Below are positions 27,714 to 36,590 of a DNA stretch of 64,000 nt, in pieces. Positions within the stretch are counted from its first letter, which is position 1. Every line of letters begins with the position of its first letter. A model generated the notes under the pieces. That model made no database searches, was not told where the DNA came from, and saw nothing but the letters and a program-made list of their open reading frames with translations. A program made the translations under genes and the position numbers. This DNA is from Cyclobacteriaceae bacterium (GTDB lineage: Bacteria; Bacteroidota; Bacteroidia; Cytophagales; Cyclobacteriaceae). Location: positions 3,181,001 through 3,245,000 of the forward strand of contig CP129487.1 of assembly GCA_030584025.1 (NCBI GenBank). The letters are read 5' to 3'.

Positions 27714-27721
27714 TAGCTTTG
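27714..27721 (+). promoter_or_regulatory. -7 box of recQ
   Basis: TAGCTTTG on the plus strand matches TAnnTTTG and lies 46 bp upstream of the recQ ATG (27768). It faces the TATCTTTG box of the opposite strand 8 bp away. The nearest TTG is at 27686-27688, farther than the usual spacing. Confidence 0.45.
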
Positions 27722-27729
27722 TTTATAAG

Positions 27730-27737
27730 CAAAGATA
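27730..27737 (-). promoter_or_regulatory. -7 box of the kpsF-like remnant / manC unit
   Basis: TATCTTTG on the minus strand is a full match to TAnnTTTG, 31 bp upstream of the ATG at 27698. Together with the opposing recQ box it forms an almost palindromic 18-bp element (CTTTG, 8 bp, CAAAG). Confidence 0.5.
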
Positions 27738-27767
27738 TAAGAATTGACATAACAGGAGTACGTAGAC

Positions 27768-29960
27768 ATGATGTTGGTTGAAGAGAAAGACGAGTTAAAG
27801 CTGAAATTAAAAGAGGTTTTCGGCTATACCCAATTCAGGGGTAACCAGGAAACTATTATCCGGAACATACTGGACGGCAAAAATACGTTCGTTATTATGC
27901 CCACAGGGGCCGGTAAGTCACTTTGCTATCAATTGCCGGCAATTCTGTCGGATGGTCTGGCCATAGTAATTTCTCCATTGATTGCCCTGATGAAAAATCA
28001 GGTTGATCAGCTAAATGCCTATGGAATTAATGCACGATTTCTGAATTCAACCTTAACCAAGGGAGAAATTACCCGGTTGAAAAAAGATTGCGCAAACGGA
28101 GTGGTCAAACTCTTATACGTAGCTCCGGAATCGCTCACCAAAGAAGAAAACATCGAGTTTTTAAAAAAAATAACGGTATCGTTTGTTGCCATTGATGAGG
28201 CTCACTGTATTTCTGAATGGGGCCATGATTTCCGCCCTGAGTATCGGAAAATAAAAACCATGATTCAGCAACTGGGCAATCTGCCGGTAGTGGCACTCAC
28301 GGCAACCGCTACACCAAAAGTCCAGATCGATATTCAAAAAAATCTTCAGATGGAAGACGCAGATATATATCTGTCGTCTTTCAATCGCAAAAATTTGTAT
28401 TACGAGGTTCGCCCTAAAAAGGAAACCAAGAAGCAACTCATCAAATTCATGCGCGACAACAAGGGCAAGTCGGGCATTGTGTATTGTTTGAGTCGCAAAA
28501 AAGTTGAAGAGATTGCGAAACTGTTATCGGTTAATGGTTTCAAAGCAGCCCCTTACCATGCAGGGCTTGATCCGGATGTACGCGAAAAAAATCAAGATGA
28601 CTTCCTGAATGAGGAAGTTGACATTATTGTAGCCACGATTGCATTCGGCATGGGTATCGACAAACCCGATGTACGTTTTGTGGTACACTACGATGTTCCC
28701 AAATCGCTTGAAGGTTATTATCAGGAAACCGGTCGCTCCGGCCGCGATGGCCTGGAAGGACACTGCTTAATGTTCTATAGCCACAACGACCTGAACAAAC
28801 TCGAAAAATTCAATAAGGACAAGTCTGTGCAGGAACGTGAAAACGCACGTGTACTGCTACAGGAAATGGAATACTACGCTGAGTCTCCGGTTTGTCGCAG
28901 GCGCCAATTACTGCACTACTTTGGTGAAGAGTTCAAAGAAGATAACTGCGGCATGTGCGATAACTGCGTGCATCCACGCGAACGCTTTGATGGCACTGAG
29001 GCAGTAAAAACCGTGTTGCAGGCTGTGAAGCAAACCAATGAACGCTTCGGGCTGAATCACCTGGTGAATGTGATTCGTGGCATTGAGGATGAGTACGTAA
29101 AAAGTTATGGCCACTTCGATTTGCCGATTTATGGAACCGGTGGCGATGAAGATGCTGATTTCTGGAAATCGGTTATCCGCCAGACGTTGATTTATCAATA
29201 CCTGGAAAAAGACATCGACAATATTGGCGTACTAAAAATTTCAAAGCGGGGTGAAAACTTCCTGAAGAAACCTGTGCCTGTTGAGTTAGCCCGCGATCAC
29301 GACTTCACAACCGATATTGAAGATGAGGAAGTGTCATCAGAAAAAGTTCCGGTAAATGCCAAAGCTTACGATGACAAACTTTTTGAAATGCTGAAGGCCC
29401 TTCGTAAGAAAATGGCTAAGGAGAAAGACCTTCCGCCTTATGTTATCTTTCAGGATCCATCACTAGAGGAAATGGCCACCACCTACCCCCTCACCAAAGA
29501 AGACCTGGCAGGGGTAAATGGCGTGGGCATGGGTAAGGTGAACAAATTCGGAAAGGAATTTCTGGAGTTGATCAAGCAATATGTAGAGGAAAACGACATT
29601 GAAACAGCTACAGAGGTAGTGGTCAAGTCATCGGTAAATAAATCGAAAACCAAAATTTTTATCATCCAACAAATTGATAAAAAGGTTGACCTGGAAGAGA
29701 TTGCCGAGATGACCAACCTGTCGTTTGAAGAATTGTTGACGGAAATTGAAAACATCTGCTATTCGGGCACAAAACTGAATTTAAATTATTACCTCGAGGC
29801 ACTAATTGATCCTCAAAAACAGGATGACATTCATGACTATTTCATGAATGCAGAAACCGATAGCCTGGATGCTGCACTGAATGATGAATCGCTGGCTGAT
29901 TACTCAGAAGAAGAAATTCGCCTGATGCGCATTCATTTCATGAGCGAATACGCGCACTAA
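27768..29960 (+). CDS. recQ: ATP-dependent DNA helicase RecQ
   Basis: A 730-residue 3'-5' superfamily 2 helicase for recombination and fork repair. Helicase motifs in order: motif 0 FGYTQFRGNQETIIRNIL, Walker A MPTGAGKSLCYQLPA, DEAH box AIDEAHCISEWGHDFRPEY, motif III ALTATATPKVQ, motif IV/V IVYCLSRKKVEEIA and IIVATIAFGMGIDKPDVRFVVHYDVPKSLEGYYQETGRSGRDG. The zinc site is VCRRRQLLHYFG with CGMCDNC, followed by the winged-helix (RQC) domain and an HRDC-type region (KALRKKMAKEKDLPPYVIFQD). The ~100-residue C-terminal extension (TEVVVKSSVNKSKTKIFIIQQIDKKV and an acidic end) is normal for Bacteroidota RecQ. A GGAG sequence sits 9 bp before the ATG. Confidence 0.97.
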   Translation: MMLVEEKDELKLKLKEVFGYTQFRGNQETIIRNILDGKNTFVIMPTGAGKSLCYQLPAILSDGLAIVISPLIALMKNQVDQLNAYGINARFLNSTLTKGEITRLKKDCANGVVKLLYVAPESLTKEENIEFLKKITVSFVAIDEAHCISEWGHDFRPEYRKIKTMIQQLGNLPVVALTATATPKVQIDIQKNLQMEDADIYLSSFNRKNLYYEVRPKKETKKQLIKFMRDNKGKSGIVYCLSRKKVEEIAKLLSVNGFKAAPYHAGLDPDVREKNQDDFLNEEVDIIVATIAFGMGIDKPDVRFVVHYDVPKSLEGYYQETGRSGRDGLEGHCLMFYSHNDLNKLEKFNKDKSVQERENARVLLQEMEYYAESPVCRRRQLLHYFGEEFKEDNCGMCDNCVHPRERFDGTEAVKTVLQAVKQTNERFGLNHLVNVIRGIEDEYVKSYGHFDLPIYGTGGDEDADFWKSVIRQTLIYQYLEKDIDNIGVLKISKRGENFLKKPVPVELARDHDFTTDIEDEEVSSEKVPVNAKAYDDKLFEMLKALRKKMAKEKDLPPYVIFQDPSLEEMATTYPLTKEDLAGVNGVGMGKVNKFGKEFLELIKQYVEENDIETATEVVVKSSVNKSKTKIFIIQQIDKKVDLEEIAEMTNLSFEELLTEIENICYSGTKLNLNYYLEALIDPQKQDDIHDYFMNAETDSLDAALNDESLADYSEEEIRLMRIHFMSEYAH

Positions 29961-29964
29961 TTAC

Positions 29965-30029
29965 TTCAAGGTTCAAAGTTTAACGGCCAAAGTTCCCAAA
30001 ACTTTGAACCTTGAACTTTGAACCTTAAA
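29965..30029. repeat. Heptad-periodic inverted repeat between recQ and purD
   Basis: The unit TTCAAGG/TTCAAAG repeats every 7 bp on the left (29965-29999) and CTTTGAA/CCTTGAA repeats every 7 bp on the right (30002-30029). The outer 16 bases at 29965-29980 and 30000-30015 are a perfect inverted repeat with a 19-base loop, so a strong RNA hairpin is possible. There is no U-tract, so I do not call it a terminator. The same heptads recur at 18263-18335. Confidence 0.65.
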
Positions 30030-30068
30030 CATTCCGGCCCATCTTTGAGGCTTTTTAAGCCAATCCCC

Positions 30069-31352
30069 ATGAATATTCTCATCATTGGTAACGGAGGCCG
30101 GGAACATGCCTTCGCGTGGAAAATAAAGCAAAGCAACCGGTGTGATAAGTTATACGTGGCTCCGGGCAATGCAGGCACTGCTGAATTGGCCACAAACGTG
30201 CTCATTGCTGTCGATAATTTTGACGCTCTTGGAAAGTTTTGTTTGGAGCAGAACATCAACCTGGTTGTGGTTGGGCCGGAGGCACCCCTGGTAAAAGGCA
30301 TCCGCGATTATTTTGAACAAGATCAAAACCTGAAACATATTTTGCTTGTTGGCCCGGGAAAAAAGGGCGCACAGCTGGAGGGCAGTAAAGATTTTTCGAA
30401 GCAATTTATGCTGCGACATGGCGTACCTACAGCCAAAGCAAAAACCTTTCTAGCGCATGAGGTTGATGCAGCATTTCAATACCTTGATGAATGCGCACCT
30501 CCCATTGTTTTGAAAGCCGATGGTTTGGCTGCCGGAAAGGGCGTAATCATTACACCCGATATTAACGAAGCCAAATCGACTATCCGTGAAATGCTTGTTG
30601 ATAAAAAATTTGGTGAAGCCAGTACGAAAGTTTTGATAGAAGAATTTCTTTCTGGCATTGAGCTTTCTGTTTTTGTGCTGACCGATGGTAAAGATTATGT
30701 TATTCTTCCAGAAGCTAAAGACTATAAACGCATTGGCGAGGGTGATACAGGCCCCAATACAGGTGGCATGGGAGCCATTTCACCCGTTCCGTTTGCTGAT
30801 GACGCGTTTATGAAAAAAGTAGAAGACCGGATTATTAAACCCACCATTGCCGGCTTACATAAAGAAAACATCGATTACAAAGGTTTTATTTTTATCGGGC
30901 TGATGAATTGTAACGGTGATCCATATGTAATCGAGTATAACGCCCGCATGGGTGACCCTGAAACGCAGGCAGTACTGCCTCGCATAAAAAATGATTTTGT
31001 CGACCTACTCGTTGACGCAGCAGAAGGAAAACTTTCCGGAAAGAAGGTTGAAGCAACAGCCGACTATGCCGCAACTGTGGTGATGGTTTCGGGGGGATAT
31101 CCGGGCGATTATCCGAAAGGCAAAGCAATATCCGGTTTAGAGGCTCCAAATCCTGCCCTCGTGTTCCATGCAGGTTCCACGCAGGTAAATGGACATATCG
31201 TAACTGACGGTGGCCGGGTTATGGCTATAACCGGTCGTGGGGCTGATATGGCATCTGCTCGCGAAAAAGCCTATGCCGGGGTTACCAAACTAAGCTGGGA
31301 AGGAGTATATTTCAGAAAAGATATCGGGATGGATTTGTTGAATTTGAAGTGA
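30069..31352 (+). CDS. purD: Phosphoribosylamine-glycine ligase (PurD)
   Basis: A 427-residue GAR synthetase joins glycine to 5-phosphoribosylamine using ATP, the second step of purine synthesis. The ATG at 30069 was chosen because it begins MNILIIGNGGREHAFAWKI, the exact N-terminus of the family; an upstream in-frame start lies in the repeat region. ATP-grasp features are visible: VGPEAPLVKGIRDYF, GPGKKGAQLEGSKDFSKQFM, APPIVLKADGLAAGKGVIIT, ILPEAKDYKRIGEGDTGPNTGGMGAISP and VIEYNARMGDPETQAVLPR. The C-terminal part (VVMVSGGYPGDYPKGKAI) is also typical. Confidence 0.97.
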   Translation: MNILIIGNGGREHAFAWKIKQSNRCDKLYVAPGNAGTAELATNVLIAVDNFDALGKFCLEQNINLVVVGPEAPLVKGIRDYFEQDQNLKHILLVGPGKKGAQLEGSKDFSKQFMLRHGVPTAKAKTFLAHEVDAAFQYLDECAPPIVLKADGLAAGKGVIITPDINEAKSTIREMLVDKKFGEASTKVLIEEFLSGIELSVFVLTDGKDYVILPEAKDYKRIGEGDTGPNTGGMGAISPVPFADDAFMKKVEDRIIKPTIAGLHKENIDYKGFIFIGLMNCNGDPYVIEYNARMGDPETQAVLPRIKNDFVDLLVDAAEGKLSGKKVEATADYAATVVMVSGGYPGDYPKGKAISGLEAPNPALVFHAGSTQVNGHIVTDGGRVMAITGRGADMASAREKAYAGVTKLSWEGVYFRKDIGMDLLNLK

Positions 31353-31383
31353 TTCGCCAAATCCTGATTAATTATAGATTACT

Positions 31384-32547
31384 ATGGGCTGTGCGTGTGG
31401 ATCATCCAAGGTTGGCGGTAAAGTAGCCGGCTGTAACAATAATGGCGCCTGTCAAACAGGCGGATGCAATAAAATGAATGTGTTTGATTGGCTTTCCAAT
31501 ATGGAGATGCCCACTCAGGATACGTTTAATATTGTAGAGGTTCGTTTTAAAAACGGCCGAAAAGATTTCTATCGGAATATTGATAAGCTTCAACTTACCA
31601 CGGGTGATGCCGTGATTGTTGAAATACCCAATGGGCACCACCTCGGTTTTGTTTCCCTGCAAGGGGAATTAGTGCGTTTGCAGATGCAGAAGAAAAAAAT
31701 CGCCAACGACAACGAAATCAAGAAAATATACCGGCTGGCTCATACCAAAGATCTGGAGAAGTACGAAGATGTGAAGAAGCGCGAGCTACCCACTTTGTAC
31801 CGTACCCGCGAAATTATTCGTGAGCTTAAACTGCAAATGAAACTCTCAGATGTAGAGTATCAGGCTGATAATACCAAAGCCATCTTTTATTATTCTGCAG
31901 AGGACCGGGTAGATTTCCGGGAACTGATCAAAATTCTCGCGGGTGAATTTAAAATTCGTGTAGAGATGCGGCAGATCAGTTTACGTCAGGAGGCTGGTCG
32001 CCTGGGAGGTATTGGCGTTTGTGGTCGGGAGTTGTGTTGCTCAACCTGGCTGGGTGATTTTAAAAACGTAGCCACCAGTGCGGCACGCTACCAAAACCTT
32101 TCACTTAATCCCAGCAAACTTTCCGGCCAATGTGGCCGATTGAAATGTTGCCTCAACTACGAACTGGAAACGTATATGGAAGCGCTTCAGCACATCCCTA
32201 AAGTTGAAGCTCCGCTGCTCACCGAACAAGGTGAAGCTAAACTTCAAAAGACCGATATTTTTAAACGCATCATGTGGTTCGGTTTTCGTGAAGAGAATAC
32301 CTGGTACCCGTTAAATGTGGAACGGGTGAATCAAATATTGGAGTTAAATCGTGCGGGCAAAAAACCAGCTACGCTTACCGATGATGTAGCCGTAGAAAAA
32401 GCTCCGATTCAAACCTTGAATAGCGATTTGGAACGTCTCGATAAAAAATTTCAAAAAGGCGGTAAGAAGAAAAAGAAGAAAAAGCGTAACAAAAACCGGA
32501 ACCAAAATCAGAACGCTAACCAAAATCAAGCCCGGAAAAAGGAATGA
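31384..32547 (+). CDS. PSP1-domain protein, RicT (YaaT)-like
   Basis: A 387-residue protein of the PSP1/RicT family. The N-terminus has a cysteine-rich leader (MGCACGSSKVGGKVAGCNNN, then CQTGGC), the centre holds the conserved PSP1 core (REIIRELKLQMKLSDVEYQADNTKAIFYYSAEDRVDFRELIKILAGEFKIRVEMRQISLRQEA) and the signature cysteine cluster GGIGVCGRELCCSTWL plus GQCGRLKCCLNYE. The last ~30 residues are poly-lysine/asparagine-rich. In Bacillus RicT binds Fe-S clusters with RicA/RicF and acts in RNA processing; the Bacteroidota role is untested. It is directly upstream of gldH (4-bp overlap), a typical lineage pairing. Confidence 0.88.
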   Translation: MGCACGSSKVGGKVAGCNNNGACQTGGCNKMNVFDWLSNMEMPTQDTFNIVEVRFKNGRKDFYRNIDKLQLTTGDAVIVEIPNGHHLGFVSLQGELVRLQMQKKKIANDNEIKKIYRLAHTKDLEKYEDVKKRELPTLYRTREIIRELKLQMKLSDVEYQADNTKAIFYYSAEDRVDFRELIKILAGEFKIRVEMRQISLRQEAGRLGGIGVCGRELCCSTWLGDFKNVATSAARYQNLSLNPSKLSGQCGRLKCCLNYELETYMEALQHIPKVEAPLLTEQGEAKLQKTDIFKRIMWFGFREENTWYPLNVERVNQILELNRAGKKPATLTDDVAVEKAPIQTLNSDLERLDKKFQKGGKKKKKKKRNKNRNQNQNANQNQARKKE

Positions 32548-33026
32548 GAAAGTTGTTACTGTTATCTGCTTGTATCGTAGTGTTCAGCGGATGTGACGAA
32601 ACCCGACTATATGAAAAGAATGTGGATTTCAAGGAGCGCTATTGGTTAGTAACTGAACACCCAACTTTTGATTTTGAAATAGCGGATACGTCTATTCCGT
32701 ATAATCTTTTCTTCACCATCAGAAATGAATCGGATTACCCCAACGCCAACATTTATTTTACGTACACCCTATCTGACTCGTTAAGCAGCACCCCCTTGGA
32801 GAAGAAGTTAATAAATCAATTGCTTTTTCATGAGAAAACCGGAGAACCGTTTGGTAGCACGGGGTTGGGGTACGTATTCGAACACCGGTTTCCGCTATTG
32901 GAAAACTATACCTTCAAAAACCCAGGTAAATACACCGTGCGCTTCGAACAATTTATGCGCACCGATACACTTAAAGGAGTTTTATCGGTAGGCATTAGGG
33001 TGGAAAAATCACAAAACAGTAATTAA
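32544..33026 (+). CDS. gldH: Gliding motility lipoprotein GldH
   Basis: A 160-residue outer- or periplasm-facing lipoprotein. It starts RKLLLLSACIVVFSGCDETRLYEKNVDF, with a lipobox ending in Cys16 (VFSGC), and continues with the GldH-like pattern YPNANIYFTYTLSD ... GSTGLGYVFEHRFPLLENYTFKNPGKYTVRFEQFMRTDTLKGVLSVGIRVE. In Flavobacterium GldH is required for gliding and is part of the Gld set associated with T9SS. It overlaps the RicT-like gene by 4 bp (ATGA), so the two are translationally coupled. Confidence 0.9.
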   Translation: MRKLLLLSACIVVFSGCDETRLYEKNVDFKERYWLVTEHPTFDFEIADTSIPYNLFFTIRNESDYPNANIYFTYTLSDSLSSTPLEKKLINQLLFHEKTGEPFGSTGLGYVFEHRFPLLENYTFKNPGKYTVRFEQFMRTDTLKGVLSVGIRVEKSQNSN

Positions 33027-33031
33027 AAAAA

Positions 33032-33060
33032 TAACCCCGATTGAATTACAATCGGGGTTA
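33032..33060 (-). terminator. Bidirectional terminator between gldH and secDF
   Basis: A perfect 12-bp stem (TAACCCCGATTG / CAATCGGGGTTA) has an AATTA loop. On the minus strand it is followed by a run of seven Ts (the A-tract at 33025-33031), making it the terminator of secDF. On the plus strand the tail is TCTCTTCTC, so it may also stop gldH transcription less tightly. Confidence 0.8.
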
Positions 33061-33080
33061 TCTCTTCTCTAAGTTTTAGA

Positions 33081-36000
33081 TTAGGCTGTTGCAGCAACAG
33101 CTTTTTTAGCTTCTTTTTCTTGTCCTTTTTTATCCATATCCAACACGATAGGAGCTGCGATAAATACAGAGGAATACGTTCCGACAGACACCCCAACCAG
33201 AAGCGCAAATGCAAAGCCAGAAAGTACCTGGCCACCAAATATCAATAACACAATAACCACCAATAACGTAGTACCAGCCGTAATGATGGTACGGCTCAGG
33301 GTATCGTTAATGGCATCGTTAAAGATTTTGCGCAGGTCATGGGTAGCGCCAAAACCAATATACTCACGAATACGATCGAAGATGATCACCGTATCGTTAA
33401 TGGAGTAACCGATAATGGTAAGAATAGCGGCCACAAATACCTGGTCAACCTCGTAGCTCATTCCCAAAAATCCTGCAATAGAAAAGGCAGCAAACACGAA
33501 GAGCGTATCATGCAGCGTAGCAATGATCGCACCTGCACTGTATTGCCATTTACGGAAACGGATCAGGATATAAATAAAGATACCGATCAATGAGAAAAGA
33601 CTGGCCTCCCATGCTGAGTTCTTAATATCATCAGCCACGGTTGCACCAACTTTTGATGAGCTTGAGATAATAAAACGACTATCATCAAGCTGCGCTTCCT
33701 GACTCGTATACTGCTTTCCGGTAATGGTTTGAAGCGCGTTGATCAGCGTTTCGCGAACTTTTTCATCAGCCTCTTCGCTATCCTCCTCAATGAGGTATGA
33801 GGTGGTTACTTTCACCGATGAGTTGCTGCCGTAATTCTTTACTTCCGTTCCTGCTCCTTCAAAACTTTGGGTCAACTGAACTTTCAATTCGGTTGCAGCA
33901 ACCGGCTGACTAAAGGCTACTACGTATGAGCGTCCGCCTTTAAAATCAACACCCATATTCAATGGCTTTACAAAAAGCAGTGCCAAACCAATTAGAATTA
34001 TAGCAGATGAAGCGATATACGCCTTACGGCTGTTTCCAACAAACTCATACCTTCTTCTCTTCTTCACCGCACGGGAAATAAACGAGTCAAATGAAATTTT
34101 ACTATCATCTCCCTTACGGGTCATCCATTCTACAATAACGCGTGAAACATATACCGCTGTGAAGAATGAAGTAAGAATACCAATCATAAGGGTTATCGCG
34201 AAACCTTTAATCGGTCCTTGTCCGAGCATAAACAGGAAGAAGGCCGTTAACAATGTAGTCAGGTTCGAATCGAAAATAGACCAGAATGCACGTTGATATC
34301 CTACTTTAATAGCATCCTTTAATTTACGACCATGCGTAATTTCTTCCTTGATACGTTCAAAGATCAGTACGTTCGCATCCACCGCCATACCAATGGTAAG
34401 CACAATACCGGCAATACCCGGAAGGGTTAATGAAGCATTGAATTGAGCCAGAATACCCAAAATGAAGAAAATGTTGAACACCAACGCGATGTTGGCTACA
34501 ATGCCTCCTTTCGAATAATACAGCAACATAAATAGCACCACCAACACCAGACCACCTAAGGAAGATAACAGTCCTTGATTTTGTGCAAGCTTACCTAAAG
34601 TTGGCCCTACAATGGCTTCCTCAACAATTTTGGTTGGTGCAGGCAATGAACCTGCCTTCAAAATGTTGGCAAGGTCTTTTGCCTCTTCAACAGTAAAGTT
34701 TCCGGAAATCTGCGAATTACCATTTGGGATTTCACCATTCACCGAGGGGGCCGAGTAAACTGAATTATCCAACACGATGGCAATGCGGCCGCGAGGTGTT
34801 TTGCTTGCTGCCTCAGCAGTCATTTTTGCCCAAGCCTTGGTTCCAGTCGCGTTCATGGTCATGCTTACTGATGGCCTTGCGTATTCATCCAAATCCTGAC
34901 GCGCTTCATTGATTACTTCACCGGTCAGCTTCGGCTGGCCGGATCTGCCCATGTCAAGAAAATACAACTGAAGTCCTTCGGTTGCACCAAAATCTTTGTC
35001 GGGTTTATTAGCCCAGTACACACCTACATTTCTAGGCAACAGGCTTTTAATCTCTGGCTTTTTGAAAATACGATTAATCTCTGCCGTATCCGTTACTGCA
35101 TAACGGAAAAGGCCTGGAGGATTGCTTTTGGCGAACAAAGGTGACACATTGAGGTTCTGAAGCGAATCCAAGCTATTAGAGGTTGTGTCTCCTGCTGCTG
35201 CCGATTGTAACTGCTTTTCCAAATCGGTTACACCATCAGCTTGCGTTGTGTCTGCAGAGGTGCCAACCTGATCTTCTCCGGTAGTTATATTTAGTGCGCC
35301 TTGTACTTGTCTCTCTTTAACCAGTGCTGCATTGATAGCCATCAACGAACTGTTGATATCATTGGGTTCGATCACATCCCAGAACTCAAGGCGTGCCACG
35401 CCTTGCAATAATTTCCGTACGCGTGCGGGGTTATCAGCACCCGGAATTTCAATTTGAATTCGGCCTGTTCCGGGCAAGCGCTGAATATTCGGCTGCGATG
35501 TACCAAACTGATCCAAACGATTTTTAAGAATCGTATAGGAACGTTCAATAGCCCTGTCGATTTCTTCATTTACTACAGTAACAACCTGCTCATCTGAATC
35601 ATTTAAGCTAATACGACCGCGTGTTGCGGTTGAAGCAAAAACAGGTGCAAGTCTGGCCCCCGCATTATCTTCCTGGTATGCAGCAAAGAACAGACTTGAA
35701 AATCGCTCCTGACTGCTTTTCGAACGCTCATGTGCCTTTGCCAAGGCTTTCACAAATGCCGAATCTTTGCTGTTTCCGGCAAGACCCTTAATAATATCCA
35801 CCGGAGAAACCTCCAGGGTTACGTGCATACCTCCTTGCAAATCGAGGCCACGGCTAAGTTCATTGTCTTTTACTTCCTTGTAGGTAAACTCTGCGCCAAA
35901 CAGGTTATACACCGGCTGGCTCCAGATGGAATCGAGGTAAGCTTGTTTTTTACTCAGGTTCAAAACACCACTCGCATCGGTGGCATAATCAATGGCATCT

Positions 36001-36098
36001 TGCTGAACTTTGTTGGATACAAACGTAAACGACAAATAGAACAAGCAAAGAGCCGTAACAATAATGGTAAGTACAATTACAAATCCTTTGTTCTGCAT
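33081..36098 (-). CDS. secDF: Protein translocase subunit SecDF (fused)
   Basis: A 1005-residue fusion of SecD and SecF, the proton-driven pump that pulls exported proteins out of the SecYEG channel on the periplasmic side. The N-terminal SecD half has a first span, then LSRGLDLQGGMHVTLEV, P1 domain ILKNRLDQFGTSQPNIQRLPGTGRIQIEIPG and TNLLT-type spans (GIVLTIGMAVDANVLIFERIKEEITHGR and SNLTTLLTAFFLFMLG). The SecF half starts at about residue 680 and carries GVDFKGGRSYVVAF and SINDTVIIFDRIREYI with the matching conserved aspartate. The signature DANVLIFERIKEE and SINDTVIIFDRIRE are present in both halves. A lysine-rich tail ends the protein. Confidence 0.97.
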   Translation of the reverse strand: MQNKGFVIVLTIIVTALCLFYLSFTFVSNKVQQDAIDYATDASGVLNLSKKQAYLDSIWSQPVYNLFGAEFTYKEVKDNELSRGLDLQGGMHVTLEVSPVDIIKGLAGNSKDSAFVKALAKAHERSKSSQERFSSLFFAAYQEDNAGARLAPVFASTATRGRISLNDSDEQVVTVVNEEIDRAIERSYTILKNRLDQFGTSQPNIQRLPGTGRIQIEIPGADNPARVRKLLQGVARLEFWDVIEPNDINSSLMAINAALVKERQVQGALNITTGEDQVGTSADTTQADGVTDLEKQLQSAAAGDTTSNSLDSLQNLNVSPLFAKSNPPGLFRYAVTDTAEINRIFKKPEIKSLLPRNVGVYWANKPDKDFGATEGLQLYFLDMGRSGQPKLTGEVINEARQDLDEYARPSVSMTMNATGTKAWAKMTAEAASKTPRGRIAIVLDNSVYSAPSVNGEIPNGNSQISGNFTVEEAKDLANILKAGSLPAPTKIVEEAIVGPTLGKLAQNQGLLSSLGGLVLVVLFMLLYYSKGGIVANIALVFNIFFILGILAQFNASLTLPGIAGIVLTIGMAVDANVLIFERIKEEITHGRKLKDAIKVGYQRAFWSIFDSNLTTLLTAFFLFMLGQGPIKGFAITLMIGILTSFFTAVYVSRVIVEWMTRKGDDSKISFDSFISRAVKKRRRYEFVGNSRKAYIASSAIILIGLALLFVKPLNMGVDFKGGRSYVVAFSQPVAATELKVQLTQSFEGAGTEVKNYGSNSSVKVTTSYLIEEDSEEADEKVRETLINALQTITGKQYTSQEAQLDDSRFIISSSSKVGATVADDIKNSAWEASLFSLIGIFIYILIRFRKWQYSAGAIIATLHDTLFVFAAFSIAGFLGMSYEVDQVFVAAILTIIGYSINDTVIIFDRIREYIGFGATHDLRKIFNDAINDTLSRTIITAGTTLLVVIVLLIFGGQVLSGFAFALLVGVSVGTYSSVFIAAPIVLDMDKKGQEKEAKKAVAATA

Positions 36099-36175
36099 AA
36101 AAACTGATTATTAAAAATTAAGTGTTTAAGAAATAGTGAACCGGTAAAACTCCGGCAGTGAAGAATTCAAACGCG

Positions 36176-36529
36176 TTAGGGTGCGTTTGGTGAAATGATA
36201 AACTGAAACAATGCCCGAAAGAATTTTCCGGTTGAAAGGGTTAATTGAATAGGCGCTTCCTCCGGCTCATGATCCCCGAAAAGAATTTCCTGAATAACTG
36301 CCAGTTCTTGCTGAAGAACAAATGAAGCGGTTACCGGTTGGGAGAAAGAGGGTTGGCTGATGAATTGATCCCCATCTTCAGAGTTAGATGTGGTATCGTG
36401 TTGCTCAACTTCTGCCTTTGCAAGGGTTTCTTGCTGGCCAAAGAAAAAAAACTGCGAAAACAGGATGCCCGCTGCTGTGAGAACTCCCATAGCAAGTGAC
36501 CAGAATCGTATCGTTTTCGAGGTTTTCAT
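36176..36529 (-). CDS. Small membrane-anchored hypothetical protein
   Basis: A 117-residue protein with one N-terminal span (IRFWSLAMGVLTAAGILFSQFFFFG) followed by an acidic, low-complexity extracytoplasmic segment and a C-terminal hydrophobic stretch (GKFFRALFQFIISPNAP). No family recognised. It lies 77 bp upstream of secDF on the same strand with its own -7 box, so a function with secretion is possible but purely positional. It may be a lineage-specific small protein. Confidence 0.5.
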   Translation of the reverse strand: MKTSKTIRFWSLAMGVLTAAGILFSQFFFFGQQETLAKAEVEQHDTTSNSEDGDQFISQPSFSQPVTASFVLQQELAVIQEILFGDHEPEEAPIQLTLSTGKFFRALFQFIISPNAP

Positions 36530-36538
36530 TAAGGCCTA

Positions 36539-36546
36539 CAAAAGTA
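36539..36546 (-). promoter_or_regulatory. -7 box upstream of the small membrane protein
   Basis: TACTTTTG on the minus strand matches TAnnTTTG, 9 bp before the ATG at 36529, implying an almost leaderless transcript. The TTTC at the upstream position (18 bp away) is a weak -33. Confidence 0.4.
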
Positions 36547-36590
36547 TACAATTGAAGCAATTTTGAAACAGCCGGGTCAAAAAAGAGGCA

